The notes: generated by a model not told the origin, from the letters alone. Counted from the stretch's first letter, positions 17,062-26,211 are shown. The stretch: 64,000 nucleotides of DNA from Austwickia sp. TVS 96-490-7B (GCF_019331795.1 NZ_JAHPZL010000008.1:62001-126000); one strand, 5' to 3'. Translations and numbers: made by a program.

Positions 17062-18078
17062 ATGGACGACCTGACCCACATGCGCACGGCCTTACACGCC
17101 GCCGCCCAGGGCGTGGTCGCTGACCCCAACCCACGAGTCGGCGCGGTCCTGACCGACCCCGCCGGCACAGTCGTCGCCGTCGGATATCACCGCGGCGCCG
17201 GCAGCGCACACGCCGAAGTCGATGCCCTCACCCAAGCAGCAGGTCGCGCGCACGGCGGGACGGCGTACGTCACCCTCGAACCCTGCCACCACACCGGACG
17301 CACCGGCCCCTGCACCCAGGCTTTGCTCGACGCCGGAATCACCCGAGTCGTCTACGCCCAATCAGACCCCAACCCGCAGGCCAGCGGGGGAGGGACGTGG
17401 CTCGCCGCAGCAGGAATACAGGTCACCTCGGGACTGCTGGCGGACGCCGCGGAACAGCTCAACGACATCTGGACAGCAGCGATGCGACTTGGCCGCCCCT
17501 TCGTCACCTGGAAATACGCCGCCACCCTCGACGGCCGCAGCGCCGCCGCCGACGGCAGCTCGCAGTGGATCACCGGCCCCCAAGCTCGCGTCGACGTCCA
17601 CCAACGCCGGGCAGCGTGCGGCGCCATCATGGTCGGCACTGGCACCGCCCTGGCCGACAATCCCCAACTGACAGTACGCACCGACATCGACACCCCCAAC
17701 GAACGGCCACTTACCCGCCAACCATGGCGGGTGGTCGTTGGACTGCGAGAGCTTCCCGCGACGGCACGACTACGGGACGGCTCCGCGCCCCTGCTCCAGC
17801 TGCACACCCACGACCCGCAGCAGGCGCTCGCGGAATTGTGGGCGCGAGGAATCCGCCACGTCTGGCTCGAAGGCGGCCCTCACCTCGCTGCCGCATTCCT
17901 GCAGGCCGGGTGCATCGACGAAGTCATCGCCTATGTCGCGCCACTCCTGCTCGGGGCTGGCCCGACCGCCGCTAGCAACCTCGGAATCAGCACCCTCGCT
18001 GACGCCCACCGTCTCCAACTGCACGACGTCACCCGCTGCGGCGACGACGTTCGACTCACCTACCGCACTGTCCGTTGA
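17062..18078 (+). CDS. ribD: Bifunctional diaminohydroxyphosphoribosylaminopyrimidine deaminase / 5-amino-6-(5-phosphoribosylamino)uracil reductase
   Basis: RibD carries out the second and third steps of riboflavin synthesis from GTP. The N-terminal deaminase domain (residues 1-145) contains HAE and the zinc site PCHHTGRTGPC. The C-terminal NADPH-dependent reductase domain starts near FVTWKYAATLDGRSAA and has the GTGTALADNPQLTVR segment. At 338 residues it has standard length. ATG 17062 follows GAAGGGA; GTG 17035 in frame has no such signal. It heads the FMN-riboswitch operon. Codons end mostly in C, unlike ribBA downstream. Confidence 0.95.
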   Translation: MDDLTHMRTALHAAAQGVVADPNPRVGAVLTDPAGTVVAVGYHRGAGSAHAEVDALTQAAGRAHGGTAYVTLEPCHHTGRTGPCTQALLDAGITRVVYAQSDPNPQASGGGTWLAAAGIQVTSGLLADAAEQLNDIWTAAMRLGRPFVTWKYAATLDGRSAAADGSSQWITGPQARVDVHQRRAACGAIMVGTGTALADNPQLTVRTDIDTPNERPLTRQPWRVVVGLRELPATARLRDGSAPLLQLHTHDPQQALAELWARGIRHVWLEGGPHLAAAFLQAGCIDEVIAYVAPLLLGAGPTAASNLGISTLADAHRLQLHDVTRCGDDVRLTYRTVR

Positions 18079-18095
18079 GAAGTGGAGGAAGACCC

Positions 18096-18710
18096 ATGTT
18101 TACCGGGATCGTCGAGGAACTCGGCCACATCATTGCCGTAGAGCAGCGCCCCGATTCGGTGGTGCTGCGCGTCCACGGACCGACAGTCGTCTCCGACGCG
18201 AGCGCGGGCGTTTCGATCGCTATCAACGGGGTGTGCCTCACCGTCACGGGATACGACGAGCACAGTTTCACCGTCGACGTCATGGCCGAAACGTTGGCGC
18301 GCAGCAGCTTGGGCGCCCTCCGTGAAAGCAGCCCAGTCAACCTCGAACGGGCCATGCGCGCCGACGGCAGATTCGGCGGACACATCGTCCAAGGGCACGT
18401 CGACGCCACCACCACCTGTCTGCACCGCGCTCCCGGACATGACTGGGACGTCGTCACCTTCGCATTGACACCCACCCTCGCCAGGTATGTCGTCCACAAA
18501 GGATCCATCACCCTCGACGGTGTGTCTTTGACCGTGTCTCGACTGACATCGGAGGAATTCGACGTCAGCCTGATCCCCACGACGTTGGCGGCCACCACCC
18601 TCGGGACACTGCCGGTCGGTGGAATCGTCAACGTGGAAGTCGACGTCATCGCCAAATACGTCGAACGGCTGACTGGCATTGACTCCACCGCAGCAGGGGA
18701 GCCCCGATGA
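18096..18710 (+). CDS. ribE: Riboflavin synthase alpha subunit
   Basis: This enzyme dismutates two molecules of 6,7-dimethyl-8-ribityllumazine to riboflavin and a pyrimidinedione. The 204-residue protein has the two tandem lumazine-binding barrels: MFTGIVEELG with INGVCLTVT and GGHIVQGHVD in the first, and KGSITLDGVSLTV in the second. GGAGGAAG precedes ATG 18096. Its stop overlaps ribBA (ATGA). Confidence 0.95.
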   Translation: MFTGIVEELGHIIAVEQRPDSVVLRVHGPTVVSDASAGVSIAINGVCLTVTGYDEHSFTVDVMAETLARSSLGALRESSPVNLERAMRADGRFGGHIVQGHVDATTTCLHRAPGHDWDVVTFALTPTLARYVVHKGSITLDGVSLTVSRLTSEEFDVSLIPTTLAATTLGTLPVGGIVNVEVDVIAKYVERLTGIDSTAAGEPR

Positions 18711-19966
18711 ACGACTTCGCCACCATTGAGGCCGCGCTTGAGGCCTTGCAGTCGGGGCGCCCAGTGTTGGTGTTGGACGACGCCGATCGGGAGAACGAGG
18801 GCGACGTGGTGTTGGCGGCGCAGACAGCATCGACATCGTGGGTGGCATGGACGATCCGACACACCTCGGGGTATCTGTGCGCGCCGATGACGGCGGAGCG
18901 GGCAGATGCGTTGGCGCTGCCACCGATGGTGGCGACGAATCAGGACCCGCGGGGGACGGCGTACACCATTACTTGTGATGCAGCGCGCGGGGTGACCACG
19001 GGTATCAGCGCGGCGGATCGGGCGCACACGATCCGGGTGTTGGCGGACCCGGCGAGTGGTCCGCAAGATGTGATCCGCCCTGGTCATGTGGTGCCATTGC
19101 GGGCCAGGCCAGGTGGGGTGTTGGAGCGGGCCGGGCACACGGAGGCTGCGGTGGACTTGGCTCGGCTGGCCGGGTTGACCCCGGTCGGGGCGATCGGTGA
19201 GTTAGTGCATGACGACGGGTCGATGATGCGCACCGATGCGGTGCTGGCGTTGGGGGCCGCGCATGACCTTCCGGTGGTGACGATCGCGGAATTGGCGCGG
19301 TGGCGGCGGTGTCATGACCCGGTGGTGGTGGTCCCGCAGGCTCCGGAGCGGGTGTCTCGGGGCGCGGAAACGGTGCTGCCGACGGCGTACGGCGATTTTC
19401 AGGCGATCGGCTATCACGACCGGGTGACGGGCGCTGAACTCATCGCGTTGGTCAGTCCACACGGGGTGGGTGAGGTGGCGACGGTGCGGGTGCATTCGGA
19501 GTGCCTGACGGGGGATGCGTTTGGATCGTTGCGGTGCGACTGTGGTCCGCAGTTGCAGGCGGCATTGGCGCAAGTCGCTGGCGAGCCGGGGGTAGTGGTG
19601 TATGTGCAAGGTCATGAGGGGCGCGGGGTGGGGTTACTCGCGAAACTCGCGGCGTACCGCTTGCAGGACGGTGGCGTCGACACCGTTGACGCGCAAGTGA
19701 AGTTGGGGCTGCCGGTCGATAACCGGGAGTACGGCGGGGCCGCGGCGGTGTTAGCCGATCTGGGAGTGCGCACGTTGTCGTTGCTGACCAACAACCCGGC
19801 GAAGGTCGACGCGTTGCGGTCAGCGGGATTGGACGTGGTGGCCCGTCGGGCGTTGACGATCGAGTCGAATCCAAGGAATGCCGGGTATCTGGCGACGAAA
19901 CGAGACCGGATGGGGCATCTGTTGATGGATGCCGGTGCCCCGGTTCTGTCTGTGAAAGAGGGATGA
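18707..19966 (+). CDS. ribBA: Bifunctional 3,4-dihydroxy-2-butanone-4-phosphate synthase / GTP cyclohydrolase II
   Basis: The N-terminal DHBP synthase domain (about residues 1-200) makes the four-carbon unit from ribulose 5-phosphate; DDADRENEGD binds metal and HTEAAVDLARLAG is conserved. The C-terminal GTP cyclohydrolase II domain opens the guanine ring; it has the zinc-binding HSECLTGDAFGSLRCDCG, HEGRGVGLL and LTNNPAKVD. At 419 residues it is a complete fusion. The start overlaps ribE by four bases. Codons end mostly in G, a clear change from ribD and ribE. Confidence 0.95.
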   Translation: MNDFATIEAALEALQSGRPVLVLDDADRENEGDVVLAAQTASTSWVAWTIRHTSGYLCAPMTAERADALALPPMVATNQDPRGTAYTITCDAARGVTTGISAADRAHTIRVLADPASGPQDVIRPGHVVPLRARPGGVLERAGHTEAAVDLARLAGLTPVGAIGELVHDDGSMMRTDAVLALGAAHDLPVVTIAELARWRRCHDPVVVVPQAPERVSRGAETVLPTAYGDFQAIGYHDRVTGAELIALVSPHGVGEVATVRVHSECLTGDAFGSLRCDCGPQLQAALAQVAGEPGVVVYVQGHEGRGVGLLAKLAAYRLQDGGVDTVDAQVKLGLPVDNREYGGAAAVLADLGVRTLSLLTNNPAKVDALRSAGLDVVARRALTIESNPRNAGYLATKRDRMGHLLMDAGAPVLSVKEG

Positions 19967-19969
19967 CGT

Positions 19970-20473
19970 ATGGCTGGGCAAGGGAGTCCGACAGTGTCAG
20001 CGGACGGGTCAGGGCTGTCGGTGGCCGTCGTGGCGGCGAGCTGGCATGACACTGTCATGGATGGGCTGATCGACGGGGCACGTCGCGCGTTGGCTCAAGC
20101 AGGCTGCACTGAGGTGGAGTGGGTGCGGGTGCCAGGGACATTCGAGCTTCCGGTGGCCTGCGCGAGGCTGGCGCCACACTACGACGCGGTGGTCGCATTG
20201 GGGGTCGTCATTCGTGGGGGGACTCCGCATTTTGACTATGTGTGCTCTGGGGCCACCGCGGGGTTGACCCAGGTCGCGGTGACCACCGGCGTACCCGTTG
20301 GTTTTGGTGTGCTGACCTGCGATGACGAAGAGCAGGCTGTGGCGCGTGCCGGGTTGGATGGGTCAGTGGAAGACAAAGGATTTGAGGCAGCGTCGGCCGC
20401 AGTGGCCACGGCGGTAGCTTTGCGGACGTGGCCAGCTAGCGGGCGGGTCGCCGCAGCCGGACAGGAGCGGTGA
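19970..20473 (+). CDS. ribH: 6,7-dimethyl-8-ribityllumazine synthase, copy 1
   Basis: RibH condenses the pyrimidinedione with dihydroxybutanone phosphate and normally assembles into pentamers or icosahedral shells. The 167-residue sequence has [16 protein letters not shown], the substrate-binding PGTFELPVA, and [14 protein letters not shown] with the catalytic His. It starts 3 bp after ribBA with GAGGGATG upstream. A second lumazine synthase gene follows pnuX in the same operon, so the two copies may be partly redundant or form mixed assemblies. Confidence 0.93.
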   Translation: MAGQGSPTVSADGSGLSVAVVAASWHDTVMDGLIDGARRALAQAGCTEVEWVRVPGTFELPVACARLAPHYDAVVALGVVIRGGTPHFDYVCSGATAGLTQVAVTTGVPVGFGVLTCDDEEQAVARAGLDGSVEDKGFEAASAAVATAVALRTWPASGRVAAAGQER

Positions 20474-21231
20474 TGGACCTGCTGCGGGAGGTTTTTGAGG
20501 CCAAGATCATGGTCGGCGGGTATCCGCTGTATTGGCGAGAGATCATCGGCAACCTCTTCGGGTTTGCGTCAGCTGTCGGGGGGTTACGTCGTCGGGTGTG
20601 GGCATGGCCGGTGGGTATCGTCGGCAACGTCATTCTGTTCACGGTGTTTTTTGGGACCGCATTGGCGTTGGAAGACGGTCGGCACCCCTTGTTTGGCCAG
20701 TCCGCCCGGCAGGTGTTTTTTGTCATCACCAGCCTGTATGGCTGGTGGCAGTGGAATAGGACGCGCCAGGGTCGAGCCAAAGACGCCCCGGCGATCACCC
20801 CCCGGTGGGCGACCTGGAAGGAACGTTTGGGCTACCTGGTCGGTTGGGTCGTGGTCGTGGTGGCCGCCCAAGCGGTGTTCGCTGCGGTGGGGGCGGGATG
20901 GCCCGCACCTCGCTGGTATTACTGGACGGACGCGTGGATTTTTACCGGGTCAATCGTGGCGACCTATGCGATGGCTCGGGGATGGAATGACTTCTGGTTG
21001 TGCTGGATAGCTGTCGACCTGGTGGGGATTCCGCTGTTGTGGAGCAGCGCCTACTATCCCAGCGCGGTGCTCTACGCGATCTACGGCGCCCTCGTGGTGT
21101 ATGGGTTCTTCGTGTGGCTCAAAGCCTCACGGGCAGAAGCGCCCGAGACGCATCCCACAACGGTTTCCCCTCGGGAAGATTCGCTCACTGCCGATATGAG
21201 AGCAGCCCCTGACGCGGGGCGATCCATCTGA
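20473..21231 (+). CDS. pnuX: PnuC-family transporter, probable riboflavin transporter PnuX
   Basis: This 252-residue membrane protein has about seven hydrophobic segments and PnuC-family features such as WPVGIVGNVILF, the YGWWQWNR segment and the C-terminal SAVLYAIYGALVVYGFFVW. PnuC proteins move vitamins by facilitated diffusion. Actinobacterial members under FMN-riboswitch control are the riboflavin transporters named PnuX. The ATG shares one base with the ribH1 stop and has AGGAG 5 nt upstream. The specificity call comes from the operon context. Confidence 0.85.
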   Translation: MDLLREVFEAKIMVGGYPLYWREIIGNLFGFASAVGGLRRRVWAWPVGIVGNVILFTVFFGTALALEDGRHPLFGQSARQVFFVITSLYGWWQWNRTRQGRAKDAPAITPRWATWKERLGYLVGWVVVVVAAQAVFAAVGAGWPAPRWYYWTDAWIFTGSIVATYAMARGWNDFWLCWIAVDLVGIPLLWSSAYYPSAVLYAIYGALVVYGFFVWLKASRAEAPETHPTTVSPREDSLTADMRAAPDAGRSI

Positions 21232-21291
21232 CGACGGATGTCCCTCCACTTTCCTGACGGCGGGCTGTCCACCTGAGGCGAGGAGGCCTGC

Positions 21292-21783
21292 ATGGGCGAG
21301 GACCACGACCGGTACGTCGGATGGGTGGGCGACGCGACAGGCATGAAAGTGGCTATTGTCGCTGCTCGCTGGCATGAGGCCTACATGGAAGGCATGTTGG
21401 CTGGCGCGAAGCTGGCACTGTCTGAATATGGCGTCACCGCCCCCGAAGTCATCCGCGTGCCCGGTGCCTTCGAACTTCCGGTGGTGTGCGCCCGGGTAGT
21501 GCGCAAGGAGTACGACGCGCTGGTCGCCTTGGGCATCATTCTTAAAGGTGGCACCCCGCATTTTGAGTACGTCGCCCAATCCGTCACTCAAGGCTTATCC
21601 CGGGTGTCCACGTCGTCAGGAATTCCCATCGGTTTTGGCGTGTTGACTTGTGAAAACGAGATGCAGGCCCGGGACCGGTCAGGGGTGCATGGCAGCCGCG
21701 AGTCGAAGGGTTATGAGGCGGGAATTACGGCCTTGGCGACAGCTACGGTGCTGCGCGAGTGGGACTTGCATCCGCACAGCTGA
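21292..21783 (+). CDS. ribH: 6,7-dimethyl-8-ribityllumazine synthase, copy 2
   Basis: This 163-residue second lumazine synthase has AARWHEAYMEGMLAGA, PGAFELPVV and GIILKGGTPHFEYV, so the substrate-binding elements and the catalytic His are kept. The region after IGFGVLTCENEMQARDRSG differs from copy 1 and is closer in style to mycobacterial RibH. GAGGAGG lies 6 nt before ATG. The last 73 bp overlap the 3' end of an ABC ATPase gene on the other strand. Whether both copies are active cannot be told from the sequence. Confidence 0.9.
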   Translation: MGEDHDRYVGWVGDATGMKVAIVAARWHEAYMEGMLAGAKLALSEYGVTAPEVIRVPGAFELPVVCARVVRKEYDALVALGIILKGGTPHFEYVAQSVTQGLSRVSTSSGIPIGFGVLTCENEMQARDRSGVHGSRESKGYEAGITALATATVLREWDLHPHS

Positions 21784-22466
21784 TCGGCTGCTGTGGAGGT
21801 GACCGGGTGCTCAGCGAGCGTCAGTTTCTGATCGCGAATTTCTAGCTGTCTCTGACAGCGTTGGGCGACACTCCCGCTATGCGTGGCGATCACGAAGTGC
21901 ACACCGCTGTCAGCGAGCTCAGCCACAACGTCCAAGATGTCGCACTCGGTGGCCTCATCGAGGGCGCCAGTGGGTTCGTCGGCTAAGACCAGCCGAGGCT
22001 CTCTGATGAGGGCTCGAGCGATAGCGACACGCTGCGCTTCCCCTCCGGAGAGTTTCCCCGCACGTCTTGCCCCGAAACCAGCCAAACCGACGCGCGTGAG
22101 CTGGTCAGCGGCTTTGCTGCGAAGTGGAGGTGTCGATCGAAGTCCCAGCAACACGTTCTCAGTGACAGTGCGGTCAGGGAGAAGAGTGTTTTCTTGAGTG
22201 ATGTAGCCAATTTCGTCGCGTCGAAGCCGGGCCATGGCATCCACGTTCTGGGAAAGACGTTGACCCCGGTAGCAGTAGGTGCCTTCGAAGTGGATATCCA
22301 GGCCAGCAAGGATCCGTAGCAATGTTGTCTTACCGGAGCCGCTGCGACCCAGAAGTGCAGTAGAAGTGACGTCAGGACTCATGTCGAACCTGAGGTTTTC
22401 AAAGAGAATTCGCTGTGAGCCATCAGGCTCTGATACTGCCTTGGAGGCGATGTCAAGAGTAATCAT
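21711..22466 (-). CDS. ABC transporter ATP-binding protein (MacB/LolD-like)
   Basis: This 251-residue ATPase has all cassette motifs: P-loop GRSGSGKTT at 39-47, Q-loop ITQEN, signature LSGGEAQR at 138-145, Walker B LVLADEPT at 158-165 and H-loop ATHSG near 195. The DEPTGALD wording is typical of the MacB/LolD/FtsE-type group. It follows two membrane proteins with matching topology, so it likely powers them. Its last 24 codons overlap ribH2 on the opposite strand, and the tail after about residue 215 looks unconstrained. Confidence 0.88.
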   Translation of the reverse strand: MITLDIASKAVSEPDGSQRILFENLRFDMSPDVTSTALLGRSGSGKTTLLRILAGLDIHFEGTYCYRGQRLSQNVDAMARLRRDEIGYITQENTLLPDRTVTENVLLGLRSTPPLRSKAADQLTRVGLAGFGARRAGKLSGGEAQRVAIARALIREPRLVLADEPTGALDEATECDILDVVAELADSGVHFVIATHSGSVAQRCQRQLEIRDQKLTLAEHPVTSTAADQLCGCKSHSRSTVAVAKAVIPAS

Positions 22467-22478
22467 ATGGATCCCTTT

Positions 22479-23741
22479 CTATGATGGATCGGTGGCGCGC
22501 CTCACTAAGCGGAGTTCATCCACAAGATCTGCGATCACCACCACTGTCATCACGGTGATCGTCACGATGAGAGCAGTGAGGTTCTGCCCGGGGAGACGGC
22601 TGAGGCCAAAGATCAATAACATGATGGTCAGTAGGGCATATATCAACCCGCTGTGGAGCACCACGCGTGCCGTAATGGCACGTGGTTGCCCTAGTATCCA
22701 CATGGCGGCGATCCACTCTCGACGTTCGTGGGCCGTGCGACGATTCACCCATCCGGTGATCAATACCCCGACGGCAGCCACCATGAGCAAGAGCCCCGCG
22801 ATGAGGTCACGATTCTGCAGGACCACATCACGCACCAGGGTGTACTGGGTGAGATAACTGGGCGCGCCAAGGATCTGGTAGCTGTAGAACTGGCTTCGTT
22901 GGGAGGCTAACTCTATGTCTCGACGTACATGAGCCACTGAGTTGCCCGGATTAACGGCGATGTCTCCGGCAATCATGGCAAATGTCATGATGCTATAAAA
23001 CTTTGCAGTTTCTTCTGAGTTTTTTGCTGGTAGGCTCGGCGGGTAAGCGAGGATCAAAGAAGTATTCAAGGCATGATTCATATCGCCTTTGTAGTATAGA
23101 TGTGATTTGGGCTGCAGAAACCCCACGACGTGAGCGGAGAGGAAGCGTCCATAAAACTCGATCTTCATCGCATCGCCCACCCGATATGTGTCGTGATAGG
23201 CGTCGCCTAAAATGATGGGTATGGTCTGTGATTCATAGTTGACATCAGCCCATGAAAAGACTGAACCTTCATTTACCTTAAGGCCGTAAAAATCCCATGC
23301 TGCCTGGTTGAGTTGCATTGACGTGACCGGCTGGATCATGGTGTGAGTTTGAGGGTCGCGATGTGGCATCACGATCTGCCCTGATCTTTTCAGGGCGAAA
23401 ATCTCCCGTTTGCCAGTGAAGTTTTCCACAGAAACTGGTTGGTTAAAAGCGCTGAGGAAAGTCCCGTGTGGAAGGGACCTGAGCTCATCGTAGTATTTTC
23501 CCGCCGTGCGTACCCCGGCCTCAGACCCCGAGACTTCGGCAAAAGCATCGGGGTCGGCAAGGCTGTCAGTGATACTGACCATTTCGCGTGCCGCTCGCGG
23601 GGACAAGCCTTGGCTCATCGCGTCATCCACAGACACTAAGAAGATTGCCACCGTATAACTGGCCACCAGGAGCGTCGCGATCAAAGCGCTTTTGGCGACA
23701 CGAGCCGCAACGCCTCGAGACAGGTCGCGGATCAATTCCAT
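22479..23741 (-). CDS. FtsX/MacB-like ABC permease subunit
   Basis: The protein of about 420 residues has one N-terminal transmembrane helix (around residues 15-40), a large extracytoplasmic domain of about 270 residues, and three C-terminal helices. This is the topology of MacB/LolC/FtsX mechanotransmission proteins. ATG 23741 overlaps the upstream gene by 10 bp and suits coupling; GTG 23750 is also possible. Base composition is visibly less GC-rich than that of the flanking rib and his genes. The substrate is unknown. Confidence 0.72.
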   Translation of the reverse strand: MELIRDLSRGVAARVAKSALIATLLVASYTVAIFLVSVDDAMSQGLSPRAAREMVSITDSLADPDAFAEVSGSEAGVRTAGKYYDELRSLPHGTFLSAFNQPVSVENFTGKREIFALKRSGQIVMPHRDPQTHTMIQPVTSMQLNQAAWDFYGLKVNEGSVFSWADVNYESQTIPIILGDAYHDTYRVGDAMKIEFYGRFLSAHVVGFLQPKSHLYYKGDMNHALNTSLILAYPPSLPAKNSEETAKFYSIMTFAMIAGDIAVNPGNSVAHVRRDIELASQRSQFYSYQILGAPSYLTQYTLVRDVVLQNRDLIAGLLLMVAAVGVLITGWVNRRTAHERREWIAAMWILGQPRAITARVVLHSGLIYALLTIMLLIFGLSRLPGQNLTALIVTITVMTVVVIADLVDELRLVRRATDPS

Positions 23742-24793
23742 GGTCGCCACCGCCAGATCGACACATGCGTCGCGGTGAACCCAGCAGCTAATGCCCCAAC
23801 CATGAACCACGCACCGGGCACTGCTGGGCCACCTGGTAACGCAGCGAACCAGCCGAGACCTAACGCGATCAACACCGCGGGCGACGCCACGAGTGCGAAT
23901 TGGGCGGACACCGCGCTGAACAATGCCGCTCTCGACTGGCCCAGGACATAAGACACCTCAAGCCACCGGCGCACATAGGACGCGATGATCACACCGCTCA
24001 GCAGTGAACCGAGTGCTAGTGCGCCACCGCATAGCCGAACCAAGACAGGCGATATCACATCGACATTCGTTCGATCAGCTACCCCGGCACCCACCGGCAT
24101 CACGGCATCACCGAACGCGGCGCGTGCCGCCTGGGCTGCATCGGGTCCGTCAAAGGTGACAACTCCCAGCGGTGCCTTGGCAAATATGTCGTCGTCGACC
24201 ACCAGCACGTCATATGCTAATAAACTGTCCGAACGTGACCCCAGCATTCCCACTATGGGCACCTCTCGCCCCTCGGTTTTGACGACGCGTTGGCCGCTTG
24301 AGATTGCGGTCTGCGCCGATGCGCCCACGACTGCTTGGGGGCTAGGCCCCTGATTGAAGTGACTGCCGTCAGCGGAAGGGAACCGGAAAGCTCGAGGATC
24401 ACCGACAGTCACCATCCGGGCTGGCCCATTCTCGTCCATATCAATGAACGCGCGGTTTGCGCCTCCTAGCTTACGGATCAACGTCAATGCCTGGCGAGGA
24501 TGAACCGATGCTGCCACCGCTGCCGAGCTGTAAAGACGATTCCCCTCTAATCGAGCCATCTGCTGACGATCCAGATATGCACCCAAGGTGACTGCGAGGC
24601 AGCTCAGCAATAAGAGCATCACCATAGTGCGGATCTGATGTGCTCGCCCCATGGCCAGTCCTCTAGTATTTCCCTGGGTGTAAAAAGTTGCAGCCCTCAG
24701 AGCATCTCTGCGCTGGTGATTGTCCAGACGCGCCTTCCGACGATGCGACACTAACAAGACAAGTGACCAGAACAGTCGAATAGCAACCGGCAT
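23732..24793 (-). CDS. Second MacB/FtsX-like permease subunit
   Basis: This 353-residue membrane protein has a basic N-terminus, a helix near residues 55-75, an extracytoplasmic part of about 160 residues, and three C-terminal helices beginning near residue 250. It has the same topology as the next gene and probably forms a heterodimer with it and two copies of the ATPase. ATG 24793 has only a weak AAGAA upstream; ATG 24652 (MGRAHQ) is an alternative nearer the first helix. No cognate peptide or sensor kinase gene is visible next to it. Confidence 0.65.
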   Translation of the reverse strand: MPVAIRLFWSLVLLVSHRRKARLDNHQRRDALRAATFYTQGNTRGLAMGRAHQIRTMVMLLLLSCLAVTLGAYLDRQQMARLEGNRLYSSAAVAASVHPRQALTLIRKLGGANRAFIDMDENGPARMVTVGDPRAFRFPSADGSHFNQGPSPQAVVGASAQTAISSGQRVVKTEGREVPIVGMLGSRSDSLLAYDVLVVDDDIFAKAPLGVVTFDGPDAAQAARAAFGDAVMPVGAGVADRTNVDVISPVLVRLCGGALALGSLLSGVIIASYVRRWLEVSYVLGQSRAALFSAVSAQFALVASPAVLIALGLGWFAALPGGPAVPGAWFMVGALAAGFTATHVSIWRWRPWN

Positions 24794-24985
24794 TTCTTGG
24801 CTGGGTCACCACGTTCACCGCTTGCTTGTCCGCGGCACTGTCAGCACGGGGTTGTCGTGAGGTGCCTCATCAGGTGGCTTTGCCCTAGCCCCCGCATCGG
24901 GGCCCCACCCCCCCGTCAGCCTCTGTCGCCGAGGGACCTGTGGCCATATTGCGGTACGCCGTACGGGCGGTTGGGGTGGTCCGGT

Positions 24986-24998
24986 TAGTCTTCGCCCG
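24986..24998 (+). promoter_or_regulatory. -10 element for leaderless hisE
   Basis: TAGTCT at 24986-24991 lies 6 nt before the hisE GTG at 24998, and no ribosome-binding site is visible. The rest of the 204-bp gap to the divergent ABC gene holds nothing I recognise. Confidence 0.4.
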
Positions 24999-25261
24999 TG
25001 AAAAGCTTCGACGATCTCTACGCCGAACTGGCGGAGAAGGCCCGTACCCGCCCGGTCGGTTCCGGCACTGTCGAGGAGCTGGACAAGGGCATCCATTTCA
25101 TCGGTAAGAAACTCGTGGAGGAAGCTGCTGAGGCATGGATGGCCGCCGAGTTCCAAAGTGATGCTGAGGCCGCCGAGGAGATCAGCCAGCTGCTCTACCA
25201 CGCCCAGGTCATGATGATCGCCAAGGGCTTGACCTTGGAGGACGTGTACCGACATCTGTGA
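24998..25261 (+). CDS. hisE: Phosphoribosyl-ATP pyrophosphatase
   Basis: HisE hydrolyses phosphoribosyl-ATP to phosphoribosyl-AMP, the second step of histidine synthesis. The 87-residue all-alpha protein of the MazG-like fold shows [15 protein letters not shown] and [13 protein letters not shown], the metal-binding acidic helices. Pairing with hisG immediately downstream is the normal actinobacterial arrangement. The mRNA appears leaderless. Confidence 0.94.
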   Translation: MKSFDDLYAELAEKARTRPVGSGTVEELDKGIHFIGKKLVEEAAEAWMAAEFQSDAEAAEEISQLLYHAQVMMIAKGLTLEDVYRHL

Positions 25262-25365
25262 GCCGCGCCGCGGACTCACTCGTCGTACCACTTTGTTATT
25301 CGCCTCCCAGTGCTGCTGTCGCAGCAAGCTGGGGCGGCATGTCACCGATCCTGAGGTCATCAACC

Positions 25366-26211
25366 ATGTTGCGTATCGCCGTCCCCAATAAGGGCAGCCT
25401 GTCCGAGTCCGCCACGACCATGCTGAAAGAAGCTGGGTACGCCGTCCGGCGCGACAGCAAAGAGCTGGTCCTGACCGACGCCGACAACGACATCGAGTTT
25501 TTCTACCTGCGCCCCCGGGACATTGCGCTCTATGTCGGGTCTGGCACCCTCGACGGGGGAATCACCGGACGTGATCTGCTCCTGGATTCCGGGAGCGATG
25601 CGGTGGAGACGATGGCGTTGGGTTTTGCCCGGTCCACGTTCCGATTCGCTGGGCGTGATGGCGCCGCGAGCAGCATCACCGATTTGGCTGGCTCACGCAT
25701 CGCCACCAGCTACGCCGGGTTGGTGCGGTCACACCTGGCGGAACACGGAGTCGACGCGTCAGTGGTCCGTCTGGACGGTGCGGTGGAGACATCGATCATG
25801 TTGGGTGTCGCCGATGTCATCGCCGACGTCGTACAGACGGGCACGACACTGCGTAACCAAGGCCTGGCAGTATTCGGCGACGCGATCCTGACCAGTGAGG
25901 CAGTGCTGATTGCTCGACCGGACACCGCTCACGACCCTGCGTTGAAGGTGCTGCAGCGCCGCCTGCACGGTGTCATCACGGCTCGCGACTATGTGATGGT
26001 CGACTACGACGTCCGGGTGGAGTTGGTCGAGCAAGCCTGCGCGATCACCCCTGGGTTGGAATCCCCGACAGTGAGCCCATTGCACGACAAGGGATATGTG
26101 GCGGTACGGGCGATGGTGCCCCGCCGTGGCATGAACAAAGTGATGGACGACCTGTACCTCCTCGGGGCCCGTGCCATTCTGGTCACCGATATCGCCGCCT
26201 GTCGTTTGTGA
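25366..26211 (+). CDS. hisG: ATP phosphoribosyltransferase, long form
   Basis: HisG commits PRPP and ATP to histidine synthesis. The 281-residue length matches the long, feedback-inhibited form. MLRIAVPNKGSLSE is the standard start. DGGITGRDLL and the PRPP-binding DVVQTGTTLRNQGL are clear, and a C-terminal ACT-like regulatory domain starts near residue 210. ATG 25366 follows GAGGT by 9 nt. An in-frame GTG at 25258 overlapping the hisE stop would add 36 residues not expected for the family. Confidence 0.94.
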   Translation: MLRIAVPNKGSLSESATTMLKEAGYAVRRDSKELVLTDADNDIEFFYLRPRDIALYVGSGTLDGGITGRDLLLDSGSDAVETMALGFARSTFRFAGRDGAASSITDLAGSRIATSYAGLVRSHLAEHGVDASVVRLDGAVETSIMLGVADVIADVVQTGTTLRNQGLAVFGDAILTSEAVLIARPDTAHDPALKVLQRRLHGVITARDYVMVDYDVRVELVEQACAITPGLESPTVSPLHDKGYVAVRAMVPRRGMNKVMDDLYLLGARAILVTDIAACRL

